Source: Symbiodinium microadriaticum (lineage: Eukaryota > Sar > Dinophyceae > Suessiales > Symbiodiniaceae). Taken from it: a stretch of DNA of 64,000 nucleotides. The notes beneath the pieces are model-generated. The model ran no database searches. It was given only the letters and a program-made list of their open reading frames with translations, and was not told the DNA's origin. A program made the position numbers and the translations under genes. The stretch is taken from the NCBI GenBank assembly GCA_001939145.1, contig LSRX01000283.1:90121-154120 (forward strand), written 5' to 3'. Of the stretch, positions 11,573 to 21,262 are shown one piece after another. Every line of letters starts with the position of its first letter. Position 1 is the stretch's first letter.

Positions 11573-12063
11573 CTAAGACCTCTCATAAACGACCCACGCA
11601 ACTAAAAAAGAACCCAAGCCACAAGCACTAGCCGAAGACCCTCGGATAAAGAACGTCTTCCTGGCAACTCTGCCGAAGGACCGCTTTCTCCGCTCACGGT
11701 CGTTCCAGGAGCTGTTTATGCTAGGACGTCGCCAGGGTGATCGGTTGTCCACCGGTGAAAGAAGCCCCTTGTTTGGCGAGTCCTCACGAGTGGCTCGTTC
11801 TGCGAAGTATGATCGTGACTGATCGTGTCTGCTAGTATGGTACTTGTAGGATGGACTGCTTCTTAGGGTGTGTAACTTTGCGCTATAATCCGCTGGAAAA
11901 CATGAAAAGCAGGACCGGGGATTGACACTTTCAGCCCACTGCTTTGGACACTTGGACACTGCCGGTCCGCATGGTTGGAGACTTCGACAGGATCGTCGAA
12001 GAGCTCCAAGACCTTTGGGGCTTTCCAAGACAAGGCCCCTAAGAACTCAGTCCGTGCGTCCAT
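11573..12063 (-). CDS. Candidate two-exon gene, basic C-terminal region
   Basis: Exon A starts at ATG 12063 (MDARTEFLGALSWKAPKVLE) and reads about 45 codons. Exon B starts after a strong acceptor (TTTTCATGTTTTCCAG, AG at 11893-11894) and runs from 11892 to a stop at 11573. It encodes a tyrosine/serine/arginine-rich segment ending in a short hydrophobic tail (GLGSFLVAWVVYE). The intron between them would be very short and its donor is unresolved: phase would require a non-canonical donor, or a frameshift is present. No domain recognised. The acceptor and start are seen; the joining is inference. Confidence 0.32.
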
Positions 12064-12075
12064 ACACCACGTGGC

Positions 12076-12108
12076 CTTTTTTTAGGGTTTAGGGCCTAGG
12101 GTTTCGGG
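12076..12108 (+). repeat. Degenerate TTTAGGG interstitial repeat
   Basis: Reads TTTTTTAGGGTTTAGGG followed by CCTAGGG and TTTCGGG: about four units of the plant/alveolate-type telomere heptamer, diverged. Confidence 0.7.
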
Positions 12109-12640
12109 TTGCTAGACAGCTCCCACCTGATTCTCGATGATCTCGCGGTCTGACTCACGGGTGCACTTGGCCTGGGGCAGTCTCCGACCAGAAAGACGTG
12201 CTGCAAAACTAAAGCACTCTTGCAGATCTAGCGGCATTCTGGATGTTGAAGCAGTCCATGTGCTGCAGTGTGAGCTCATGCTGTCGAATCTTCCTGTCAG
12301 GAGCTCCAGGCCAGCGCCCAAGACCCCCTGCGGCCCACAAGATCACCTGTGAGAAGCCCCGAAATGTTCAGCCCTGGTCTACAATCTGCAGGAGCGCCGA
12401 CTTGGCAATGCAACGCGGAACCCCTCAACCCCGGCAACAACCTGACATCAAAACCAAACTCCTTTCTGCAAGCAGTCCCGCCTCACGTGAGAGAAGAAGC
12501 TCGGCAGGGCTGCAGGCAAATAGCACATTCCGGGGAAGATCCTTCACAGGAAACGACTGATGCTTGCATTTGCTAAGAATCTACTATTCGTGTACTTATC
12601 AGTATTTCTTTGCCAGCTAATTATCATAGAAGTTGTCGTT
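12109..12640. other. No gene seen
   Basis: Overlapping short frames on both strands, none with a convincing boundary. Confidence 0.35.
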
Positions 12641-12644
12641 ATAC

Positions 12645-12680
<36 letters not shown>

Positions 12681-12710
12681 ATGTATAGGTATATGTAAAG
12701 GTATATGTAT
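12641..12710 (+). repeat. (TA)n/(TATG)n microsatellite
   Basis: A TA run passing into TATG and TATATG units, then an interrupted GGTATATGTA series. Confidence 0.9.
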
Positions 12711-12883
12711 AGAATTCTATATATACATAACTACATACGTTCATAGTGTTACTATATTGCAGGTATTCTAAATGAAAGATCCTTGCCACTATGCGAGCCC
12801 TGTTGCTCTTTATCACATCTCCGGGAAGAAGATCTTTCAGCAAGAGCGGGGGTTAGGCCGGTAAGGCTCAAGGGCTTTATCGC

Positions 12884-13084
12884 CTAGGAAAATTCGGATT
12901 CCGAGGCCCTTGGACCCTCCCAGCCGTGCAGACCCTGAACCCGGCAAGAATCAAGGCCTTCGGCTTCTATGGTGAGCTGGTCGCGGGACTTCCAGGGCTT
13001 GTTCGACCAGCGAAAAAAGGAATAAACAGCTACGGCCCAACAGCCAAGTTGCCAAGTCAACATGAGCATCACGAAGAACTTCAT
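12884..13084 (-). CDS. Candidate first exon with signal anchor
   Basis: ATG at 13084 opens MKFFVMLMLTWQLGCWAVAV, a clear hydrophobic leader of about 20 residues, followed by a basic/aromatic stretch (SFFRWSNKPWKSRDQ). This is typical of a type II signal anchor or an uncleaved signal peptide. The frame ends at 12884, but the coding part may stop earlier at an unidentified donor. An overlapping minus frame (13472-12951) is also open, so the start is not certain. Product unknown. Confidence 0.33.
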   Translation of the reverse strand: MKFFVMLMLTWQLGCWAVAVYSFFRWSNKPWKSRDQLTIEAEGLDSCRVQGLHGWEGPRASESEFS

Positions 13085-13559
13085 AGTGGAGTCTTCTCCG
13101 AATGACTCTTGGATTCCTTGGCGTTTTCAGCTTTCTGTCCTTTCCAAGTTGTGACTTTGCAAAGAAACGGATGGTTTTTGCTGTGTGGCGACGAGGACAC
13201 ACACTCCTCCATCCCTTTGCCTCTATTGGCTGGTCCCCAGGCAGCCAGTCCCGTTTAGGATGGCCGTGTTCTTGCGCACTTCTGTGGAGCGTGACGCCTT
13301 TGCCTAAAAACTCCAGGTCTTGCATACAAGAATTGCAGAGGCGGCGCGGGTGCTGAGATGATCCAGCGCGAAACTCTCCAGCGGCGGTGCAATGGTGATA
13401 CAAATAATGTCCTGGCAGGCTCGCTCCGTTTTGCATCACATCTTCTTGCAAGCTTGGAGCACTTGGGGCCACGCTGCTGTCAACGGCTCAAAATGAATGT
13501 CTTCTAACCAGCTGCAGAACTGCCTCCGGAACGACTTTTCCAACGAGCAGGAGTGGGAG

Positions 13560-13929
13560 CAGCAGTAGCCGCAGCAATAGCAGAGGCAGCAGTCGTCGTC
13601 GTCGTCGCGGTATTGGCAGTGGTGGCGGTCGTGGCCGTGGCCACAGTCGTGCCAGTGCTAGTCGTCGTCGTCGCCGTCGTAACAGCATCGTGGTTGCAGT
13701 TGTAGTAGCAGCAGTAGTAGAGGCAGTAGCAGCACGAGGAGGAGGAGGAGGAGCAGTGGTTAGTAGGAGCACGAGCAGGAGTAGTAGTGGTAGCGGTAGC
13801 GGTAGTGGTAGGTGGCAGATGGTAGTGGTAGTAGCGGTAGTAGTAGTGATGGTGGTAGTAGTTGTAGTAGCAGCAAGAGTATAGTAGTAGTGGCAGTATT
13901 TGTAGTGGTAGTAGGGAGCCGTTGTCGTC

Positions 13930-13967
<38 letters not shown>

Positions 13968-14031
13968 GGTGGTGGTGGTGGTGGTGGTAGTAGTGGTACC
14001 GGTCGTGGTGGTAGTAGTGGTGGTAGTAGTG

Positions 14032-14066
<35 letters not shown>

Positions 14067-14086
14067 TGTTGTTGTTGTTGTTTCAA
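13560..14086 (+). repeat. Compound trinucleotide microsatellite (GTA/GTG/GTC/GTT)
   Basis: More than 500 bp of imperfect AGC, GTC, GTA, GTG and GTT units. The purest GTA/GTG runs are at 13,930-14,066, ending in (TTG)n. The long Thr-, Val- or Ser-only open frames on both strands are by-products. Confidence 0.95.
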
Positions 14087-14224
14087 CAGCAACAATACCA
14101 AAACGCTGCAAAAGCAGAAAAAGCTGGATTTACAGCAGCTCCAGTAGAAAGGAGAAAGGGAGGAGTATGTGCCGGAGTTTCAGAACGTAGTAGGACCAGA
14201 TTACGACATGAGCAGGAAGCAGAC

Positions 14225-14231
14225 CATGATG

Positions 14232-14263
<32 letters not shown>

Positions 14264-14270
14264 GATGATG
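14225..14270 (+). repeat. (GAT)n microsatellite
   Basis: About 15 ATG/GAT units with one GGT interruption, directly upstream of the dioxygenase frame. Confidence 0.9.
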
Positions 14271-14288
14271 AGACTGTGAGCCCTAACA

Positions 14289-15105
14289 ATGGCCAGCCGC
14301 AGCGACATAGTTTACCAGGCCATGCAGCGGCTACAAGCGACTGAAAAACAACTTTTTCTTAGCTATGCAGACGAGCTCACGGAAAGACTGCCGGCTGATA
14401 CAACCATCAGTTTTCCGCCGCCGCCGCAGCTGCCATATAAGGAGCGCAGCCCTGCAGAAGCGCGAGCAGTTCACTACCTCGCCAGTGGCTCCGGCTCCCT
14501 ATGGGCAGCCGTACGGGAAACGGTAGCTCTGTTGGACTACACCCAAGACAGGCGCAGCTTTGCCAATGGCCTCACGTATGGCCTTGGGGCCTTCTGCAAG
14601 GGAGGTTTGCTGGGCCTCTGTCGAGAGACCGTGACGCATCCAGCAACGTGCCTCCTCTTGAATACCGCAGTGATGGCCGTTGCACGCAGGCATAGCATGG
14701 CATAGCTGGACCTCCCTGGCCATCAACGTCGACAACTTGACAGCCCCTCATGTGGACCGCCATAATGGTACGACATCCAGCTTTTTGCTGGGCCTCTCTC
14801 ACCATGTCGGCGGAGAACTGTGGATCGCGGATCCACAAGGGACCGACTTCCAGGAGATGGAAAACGTCTTTCAAGCAGGTCGGAGACATCATGTTAGCGC
14901 CACAGGAGTGTTCTTTGATGGGCGTCAAGTACCGCATGCTACATGCCCCTGGACGGAAGGGAACCGAGTGGTCTTGGTGGCCTACACCATCCGCTCCGCC
15001 GACCGCTTGTTACCAACGGCTCAGTTCCTAGAGGAGATAGGCTTTATGCTCCCGCAGCAAGCCGGCAGCCAAAGAGCTGAGGCTGTGCAGCCGACCGAGA
15101 GTTAG
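14289..15105 (+). CDS. TET/JBP-like 2OG-Fe(II) dioxygenase, one frameshift
   Basis: The family oxidises methyl groups on DNA bases (thymine or 5-methylcytosine) using Fe(II), O2 and 2-oxoglutarate. The N-terminal frame starts at ATG 14289 (AACAATGGCC) and runs to 14705. The sequence then continues in the next frame from about 14690 to the stop at 15105. The second frame holds the core: HVD (His codon 14749-14751, Asp 14755-14757) followed by RHN; a GGELW strand; the distal His in VPHATCPW (14935-14937); and Arg in GNRVVLVAY (14965-14967) that would bind 2OG. The end reads EEIGFMLPQ, a tail I associate with dinoflagellate members. All catalytic residues are present; only the +1 shift near 14,690 breaks it. 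That may be real decay, an unrecognised intron or a sequencing error. The exact substrate cannot be read from the sequence, and other 2OG-oxygenase families remain possible. Confidence 0.6.
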
Positions 15106-15215
15106 CGAATACCTTGAACATGGTAGGCCAGATGGCAGGGGACATACACATCGGCGGAAACGCTTGCGCTCTACTGCAGTGCATGGTGTCTGCATGAACC
15201 AGTTCTGCCGTGTGA

Positions 15216-15476
15216 GCAACGCACAATGCAATCCCCAACAACTGCCCGCCATGCCAGCGCATGCAGCAAGGATTTCCTCCAGCCGGTTTCGGACATGCTA
15301 CGTGCAGCACGCTCGGATGCAGGCGGCACATGAACCCGGGATATCATCATTTCTGCTCTCGTTGTGCAGGCTCGCGAGGCACAATGCAGACCAAGCAGGC
15401 AACCAAGCTGGCAACCAAGGAGGCGTTCCGAACAACCCGCTGCAGACAGCTTTGCCAGCAACAACAACAGCGATGA
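15216..15476 (+). CDS. Cys/His cluster fragment, possible zinc-binding module
   Basis: An open stretch with no start of its own contains CPPC, then about 20 residues later CSTLGC, then FCSRC, with His residues between (GCRRHMNPGYHHFCSRC). That is three Cys pairs within about 45 residues, consistent with a zinc-binding fold. The frame then turns basic/Gln-rich and stops at 15476. It lies 110 bp downstream of the dioxygenase stop on the same strand and may be a decayed C-terminal part of the same element-like gene. No named zinc-finger family matched. Confidence 0.3.
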   Translation, partial: ATHNAIPNNCPPCQRMQQGFPPAGFGHATCSTLGCRRHMNPGYHHFCSRCAGSRGTMQTKQATKLATKEAFRTTRCRQLCQQQQQR

Positions 15477-16904
15477 TGGGACCGGCTTCTACAGCACCCA
15501 CCCTTCGTTGGCGGCGGCCTCAGCGATACCTCGAGCCAACATGCGCAGACCCAACCAGGTCAGGACCAAGGCTACAATCTGGGCCTGGGGAGCGGACTGG
15601 CTGGCGACCACATCGACCTCACCGGCGACCTCCCCATGGCCTGGCGCCGCCGCAAATGATCAAGCAGGAGGCGACCCGGGTGCCCGGACTAGCTGCAGCC
15701 CTTTGAGCCTGGAAACGCTGGACTGAGCTGGAGGAAACTTTAGGGCATATGCAGCCTGCGGAGCCTTGTACAGTTCGGCTACTTTTTGCAAATATGTTTA
15801 TGTCAGTCTTTGGAGACCTGATTCCAAGCTAGGGCTTTCGAGCCGGGCATGGGGCAGCCCTACGGGGCGCTCATGCATTCTCTGATGTGCAAACGCACAG
15901 CGCCGAAGCGCCGGGCATATATTGTGCCTGTCACGTTTAGCCTCGCATTGCGTTTCTCGAGACGCTGCGACCGAGAGAGAGAGATAAGACTGTGATGACG
16001 TTGATGAAGAAGAGCAGGCAGTGCGTAGTGGTGACCACCACGGAGACCATGAATGACGATGGTGTTGCAGTAGCTGTGGTTTCGACGGCTGTGTGACATT
16101 GGTAAGGTGCTGGGCTGCTGCGGAGCTGCCATGAAGATTGTTGACAATATCCATGGGGCCAACCACAGAGGCATGTACCTTGCACGTCGAGAGCGAACAT
16201 GCAAGCAGGCATCCTCCTGGACCACACTGTACAAGTTTCAGCTTTTGTGGGACTTCCGCCACTACTGCCATACCGACTGCAGTGACGACAGCTGCCGGCA
16301 TCGGCAAAGCCATGGCGGCAGCCAACATCTCCAAGTCCGTGCAGCAGGCAGTCGACTTGTAGCCAAGGGCTACGACTGGTCGGTGTCGGAGTGTACAGCC
16401 CTCGAAAGCCGGACACTTGCTGATCCCCAAACCCGAAACCCAAGAAGCTCAAGATCCAAACCTGCAAACCTGAAGCATCCAGAGAATCTCCGAAGTCCAT
16501 GGCCAAAATGCTGCACTGCGCTGGGGTCGGAGGAACACTTAGCGAAAATCGCGAGCTCCAGGTTGCACCAGAGCCTTCAGGAGCAAGGGTTTTGAACTTC
16601 AGGGTTCTCAGTTCTCTCGTGTTGGGTTCACTTGTGTTTTGATTCGGGCTAAGAGAGTTTGGAAATCGAACCGAAAGGCTCAAAGGAGGCTGAAGTCCTG
16701 CAAAGACGCTGCGCTGCGATGGGCTCTGTCGAATTCTCATGCGCGCTTCGTAGCACACCAGCTGGCTATTTAGGGTTTAGGGTTAACTGGCACTGCGAGC
16801 ATTTTGGAGCTGCTTGTCTTGATCACTGCGTCTTGGGAATCGCTGCCACCTGTGCCTCCATCCCTGAAGCAGGATCTACACAAGCCTGACTAGGCAGCCT
16901 AACC
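15477..16904. other. Unassigned; long overlapping open frames on both strands
   Basis: Between 15,798 and 16,758 three minus-strand frames (273, 210 and 124 codons) and two plus-strand frames overlap. One minus frame has an Ala/Val-rich hydrophobic segment near 16,250-16,330 followed by TGCAAG/GTACAT, a possible donor. I could not decide which, if any, is coding. A TTTAGGGTTTAGGG patch lies at 16,767-16,784. Confidence 0.25.
16767..16784 (+). repeat. Two TTTAGGG units
   Basis: Reads TATTTAGGGTTTAGGGTT; short interstitial telomere-type repeat. Confidence 0.7.
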
Positions 16905-17549
16905 ATGACGCCTACACCTCCAAACAAGCTTGCGGCACCGTTCGAAGTAAGTATCGTCTCCGAGGACGAGCATCCGACTGGAGCTTGCCACGAAAACAGG
17001 CCTGTCGCGTGGCCAAGAATGTCAACGTTCCAAGACCAGGGATCCCTTCCAACAGAGTTCTGACCTACAGGTTCCGACTCTGAGATGAGATGGTGACTGT
17101 TGGCATCGCGACAAAAATCGGTGCTCGAGGTTATGATGCCACCACGTTCTGATCGAAATGAGGACCCTGTAAACTAGGCAGCGTGTATATATGCAATGGC
17201 GCAAGGGTTGCACTGCTTGGTTGTCTTTGCACAAGTTCGATTTTGTGGTGCGTTTCTTTGTGCGGATGCCCAGACATTGGCCGCAGGAGCAGCTGTGCAT
17301 TCCAAACACAACATTTTTGCACACTCACCAAGCGTGGATGTTGCAAGAACTGAGCTCAGGGCGAGGGATGAGTGCAAACGGCAACGAGCGATATCTCAAA
17401 GCTTTCAATCAATCTTATCGCAGGATATTCAAGCGCGCAAGCATGACAATGCAGCGATGGTCGTCCTCTTGACTTCCTGCATGTTGGGCTGCAAGGCCGG
17501 CTTTGCTACGACAGACATTGACAGGATGAACGTGCAATGCACGTCTTGA
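16905..17549 (+). CDS. Candidate gene: mini first exon plus 117-aa frame
   Basis: ATG at 16905 encodes MTPTPPNKLAAPFE and is followed at 16947 by GTAAGTAT, an almost ideal donor, so a 42-nt first exon is plausible. Further on, ATG 17196 opens a 117-residue frame to a stop at 17549, with an early hydrophobic stretch (LHCLVVFAQVRFCGAFLC) and several cysteines. A phase-compatible acceptor linking the two was not found, so they may be separate. Product unknown. Confidence 0.27.
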
Positions 17550-19306
17550 AATGTTTGCAGGGGTCATTCACGAACACATGCACAGGTCATCCACGAAACC
17601 TGCTGCGCACAAGTGCTAACTGCTAGCTCTGGCACAGGAGCAGTAGCTAACTGGAGTTGGAGGCCTGTCTTTCGGGCACTTTGCATATTTCGGAAGCTAG
17701 GCAGCTTAGCTGTGAATAGAGGCACGAGTTGGACTTCGTGCTAGCTCGCAGGCGCAAGGGGCTCGGCCTTTGTTGTCTCACGCAGCCTCAGCTTTTGGCT
17801 TGACACCAGCGAAGCTTCTGAAAGCCAAACATCCTGGTTCCCTCGGTGTCCTCGTGGCTTTGCTGGACACAAAGGCGATCAAACCAAAAGGAAGGAGAGA
17901 ACCTCCCGCAGGTGATCGTCTGCCCAAACCTCGGCAGATGAGTTTCGTTGCCGGATCCCAGTGTTTCGGCTTCCCTTGGCACTCGACAAACCAGCAGGCG
18001 GTACACCGAACTCAGTGGCCCAGGATACAAGGAGCTGGACACCTAAAAGGACCTAAAGCAGTACAGCGGATGGACTGGGCCCGCTTTGGGCATCGCCAAG
18101 GCGCAGCAGGACTGTCACGAACACAGCCACCGGCAGGTACACCAACACCGCTGTGAGCCAGAGCATGTCAGTACCTCTGACACCATTTTTGGTTTTGGGC
18201 TTGGGTTCGGGTAAGTTTGAGTCCACGAGGAAATGTAAGGCATGTTAGGAAGCAGCTCACGTGGTAGTCTGTTGTTGCTGTTCTGTATCATCCGTCCGGA
18301 AGTTTGAAAGCTTTCAGAATAGACATGGCATGTCCTCGATGATGTACCGGTTCACTGCTGGTGCTCGTTCCAGGCAGGTGGAACCAACAACCGTCAGCTG
18401 CTTGATGAAGCATGGACTGCTTCAAACCCTGCCGATGCCTCAAACTCCTGAAGCCCTCAAGGCCCAAAAACCTCCAAAAGACCTCGAAGAAACTCGCAGA
18501 TCATTGAGACGGCCTCCAAGGCTGTAAGGCCCCCCCGTTGAGACGACCAGCGCAAAGCCTCCGTGTGCTCCGCGGGAGAGTTCACATCGTAGCAATTAGT
18601 CGTTTGTAGGTAGAACTCGCTTAAAGAAGACAGCAACAACACGCGATGCAAGTAAGGTAAGTTGAGGCATAGTTTCTGTTCGGCAGTGCTCAATGTTGTT
18701 GGGAACTCAGAAAGCAGCCGCCATTTACGTACATGTCCGAGGGCTGGGAAGTGGTGACAGTGATGCTTGGGACTCAAGTTCCTCGAAGACAACCGGGTGC
18801 AAGGCCTCCGATGAAGCAAGCTGTGCTTTCAACGCCCCTTAAGCTGAAGTCATTGAACTGTCGTTTCAGGCCATAGTCCCACGACCGCGAGAAAGGGCCT
18901 TTGGCCCAACAAGAGGCTCCTGGCACTTCCCAAGTTGCACCATGCTTTCCAGCTGCTGGCGAGATGCTCAGGCCAATCCAGGTGGCTACGGCGGCCTCAC
19001 AGTCTCATACAGGCAGGATCAACGAACCCCGAACCCGAAAACCACCAAGTCAGCTGTTGAAGTCCGGCCGTGCATCTCGGCGGTTTGCTGAATCCTCCTG
19101 ACTCGTTCCTCTGGCATGAAGGGCGTGTGAAACGCGGGCCACTGACATGCGAACCAAGGGTGTTCGGAGCATCTGGAGAGAAATCCCTGCATACCGAATG
19201 GGATCGAGCATAACATAGCTTTGGCACAAATACGTAGGTTCCATGCAAACACTTGCTATCTCGGCATAAGGTGCGTGGATGCCTGCTTCAATTCATGTTT
19301 TCACAG
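17550..19306. other. No firm gene
   Basis: Open frames at 17,770-18,156 (plus) and 18,819-18,457 (minus) are of ordinary length. No splice-bounded candidate except a possible AG acceptor at 19,305-19,306. Confidence 0.3.
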
Positions 19307-19503
19307 GCTTTACCAACCTGCTAGATGTCACTGCGAACGGTCTTCCACGGAGCTGCACAGCTTGCGGGATGGCACATAGGGAACTGCTGTACTCCGGTGC
19401 TGCGGCCTTCACTGCCATCCACATATTCATGAACAAGCAGAGGGCCAATGTTTTCCTGGGCGCTCGCAAGGGCACTATGGCTCGGAAAAGCAAGCGCAAG
19501 CAG
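19307..19503 (+). CDS. Candidate internal exon with GT..AG boundaries
   Basis: The stretch is preceded by a good acceptor (TTCATGTTTTCACAG) and followed by CAG/GTGAGC, a good donor. The 197-nt exon is open in one frame, begins in phase 2 and ends in phase 0. It encodes FTNLLDVTANG, a C-x2-C pair (SCTACG) and a basic tail (KGTMARKSKRKQ). No family recognised. A minus-strand frame overlaps (19,679-19,293), so strand is favoured but not proven by the splice signals. Confidence 0.37.
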
Positions 19504-20299
19504 GTGAGCCGGATGAGGGAGGGACACCAGTAAGATGAGAACCTGAAAATGTGCTCTTGACATGTGATCTGCTGCTGGGGTGCCTCAATCTGTGATCGCC
19601 AACTTACTTCCCTGCTCCTGCATGACTTAAGATCGGAATGCTTAGACACTCTCAGCAAGCCTGCATGGCCGAGGATCAAAAAAGGCAGGTGCGGTGAAGA
19701 AAAAGAGGCTTGGAGGTTCAGGGCGACTCTTGGCGGATTTAGCGGTTTTCGGGGTCTTAGAAAGGTACCGCTCCGCTGTAGGACTTTGCCTGGATTTCAA
19801 CCATGTTTGTGAATACCTAGTGCCAGTTGCAATCCAAAGGGTACGTGAATCGACCAATCTTCGCACGAAGAACATGTATGAGACACATTTCGTCAAGCAC
19901 TCTTCCCAACCCATGACGTGGTAAATTCCTGTGCCCCAGATTGTAACGTCTTAAAACCTCGTGGCCCCAGCATGGTAGGCTTCATTTAGAAACGCAAGCC
20001 AGCCAAAATCGATCTCAGGTGAAATCCTCTTGAGCACCCTTAGGAACACCCAAAAAGGGTCCGAGAACACAAATTGAACCCTTCCTAGGAACACCGGTGA
20101 CGTCTTGAATCTAGAGAGATACCATGAGACACCCCACAGGAAAATGCCGGGCCCTAGACTTTTGCCTAAGTCTCTGCTTCGTTGCAGAGACCCTTGCTTC
20201 TATCTGCCAAGCCGCAAGAACGGGGAGGAGCTCCAAGAGTGAGAAACAAAGACGTCTACGTGGCTGACCTGGTGACCATGCTCTCTCCGCATCAAGACA
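19504..20299. other. No firm gene
   Basis: A plus-strand frame at 19,694-19,924 is open but does not phase with the exon ending at 19,503. Two similar short segments containing TAGGAACACC occur near 20,040 and 20,090. Confidence 0.3.
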
Positions 20300-20397
20300 T
20301 GCATACATACATACATACATACATACGTACGTACGTACGTACGTACGTACATACATACATATATATATATATATATGTACGCACACACACACACACC
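20300..20397 (+). repeat. Compound microsatellite CATA/CGTA/CATA/TA/CA
   Basis: Successive blocks of ATAC, GTAC, ATAC, AT and AC, each two to seven units, with clean block boundaries. Confidence 0.95.
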
Positions 20398-20992
20398 ACA
20401 CGGAAGCCCATCCGTCGTTGTACGTCGTTGTCATCTACCGAATATACTGTCATCTGACATCAGCGTATGCTGTAGCAACATGCGTACTTCCAGAAGCTAT
20501 CAACGAGAGCAACACCTTCGGAAGACCAACATGTATTCCGACGCGGAAGCTAGAGTCTGCAATGCACGATTCCAACAGCCCTCTGGATGTTCCAAAACCT
20601 TCTCGATGACCCGGCCATGCTTCGAGGGTTTGGCCCTAGCCAACCTTTGTTCCCGAGGTTAGTAAGAAGGCCCGGAAGCAGGATGACCAGGGCCTATAGA
20701 AGCCAACTGAAACCATCTCCACCTTCGGCAGCGTTTTGTACACGTCGGTAGTCCATTCTGGATTGATGAGGTCCTGAAGGACGATTTGCAGCTGGAAACT
20801 TGAACCTCGCCCTCTTTCGTCCTTTGTGCACCTCCCCCTGGTTTGGAGCTCCGGATGTGTTCGGTTGTTGGCTGGTGCAGATGAAGCTGCGCCGCCGCAG
20901 TGCCCACTGTAATTATTCTCAACATAAGCGCGGAAACCAAATGAAGTTTGGACGGAAAGAGTGGCAACAGAAACGAGGGGGCCTCAAGACGA
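20398..20992. other. No firm gene
   Basis: A minus frame (20,967-20,659) with a weakly hydrophobic N-terminus is the only candidate; not supported further. Confidence 0.3.
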
Positions 20993-21262
20993 CTATTGCT
21001 TCGACAGATATGTGAAGTTAACTTCTGCTGCGGCCAAAAATGTCCAAATCATTCTAAACCGAGAGGCACCCAGTCCGAGTAAAGAATCGGCATGGCAAAC
21101 ACAGGCACTCAGACCGCCCACTGTACTCAAAGGCGTGTACTGCATGTGAAAAGTTGCTTCGGCACAGCTTGGCATAAAGCCCTCGCGACATGAAAGGTAA
21201 GCACTCTCCTGAAGCAGCTGGCGGCCAGTGGCGGCGCGGAAAAGGCCTTGACGATGCACCGC
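20993..21262 (-). CDS. Candidate terminal exon, unknown
   Basis: On the minus strand, CACGGCTTGTTGCAG ends at 21263 as an acceptor-like site. The frame that follows reads VHRQGLFRAATGRQLLQE and remains open to a TGA/TAA-type stop at 20993. Six cysteines are scattered through it. No domain recognised; an overlapping minus frame (21,299-21,054) is also open. Confidence 0.24.
   Translation of the reverse strand, partial: AVHRQGLFRAATGRQLLQESAYLSCREGFMPSCAEATFHMQYTPLSTVGGLSACVCHADSLLGLGASRFRMIWTFLAAAEVNFTYLSKQ

Noticed and set aside
13488..14290. Poly-Thr, poly-Val and poly-Ser frames on both strands
   Set aside because: Direct translation of the trinucleotide microsatellites.
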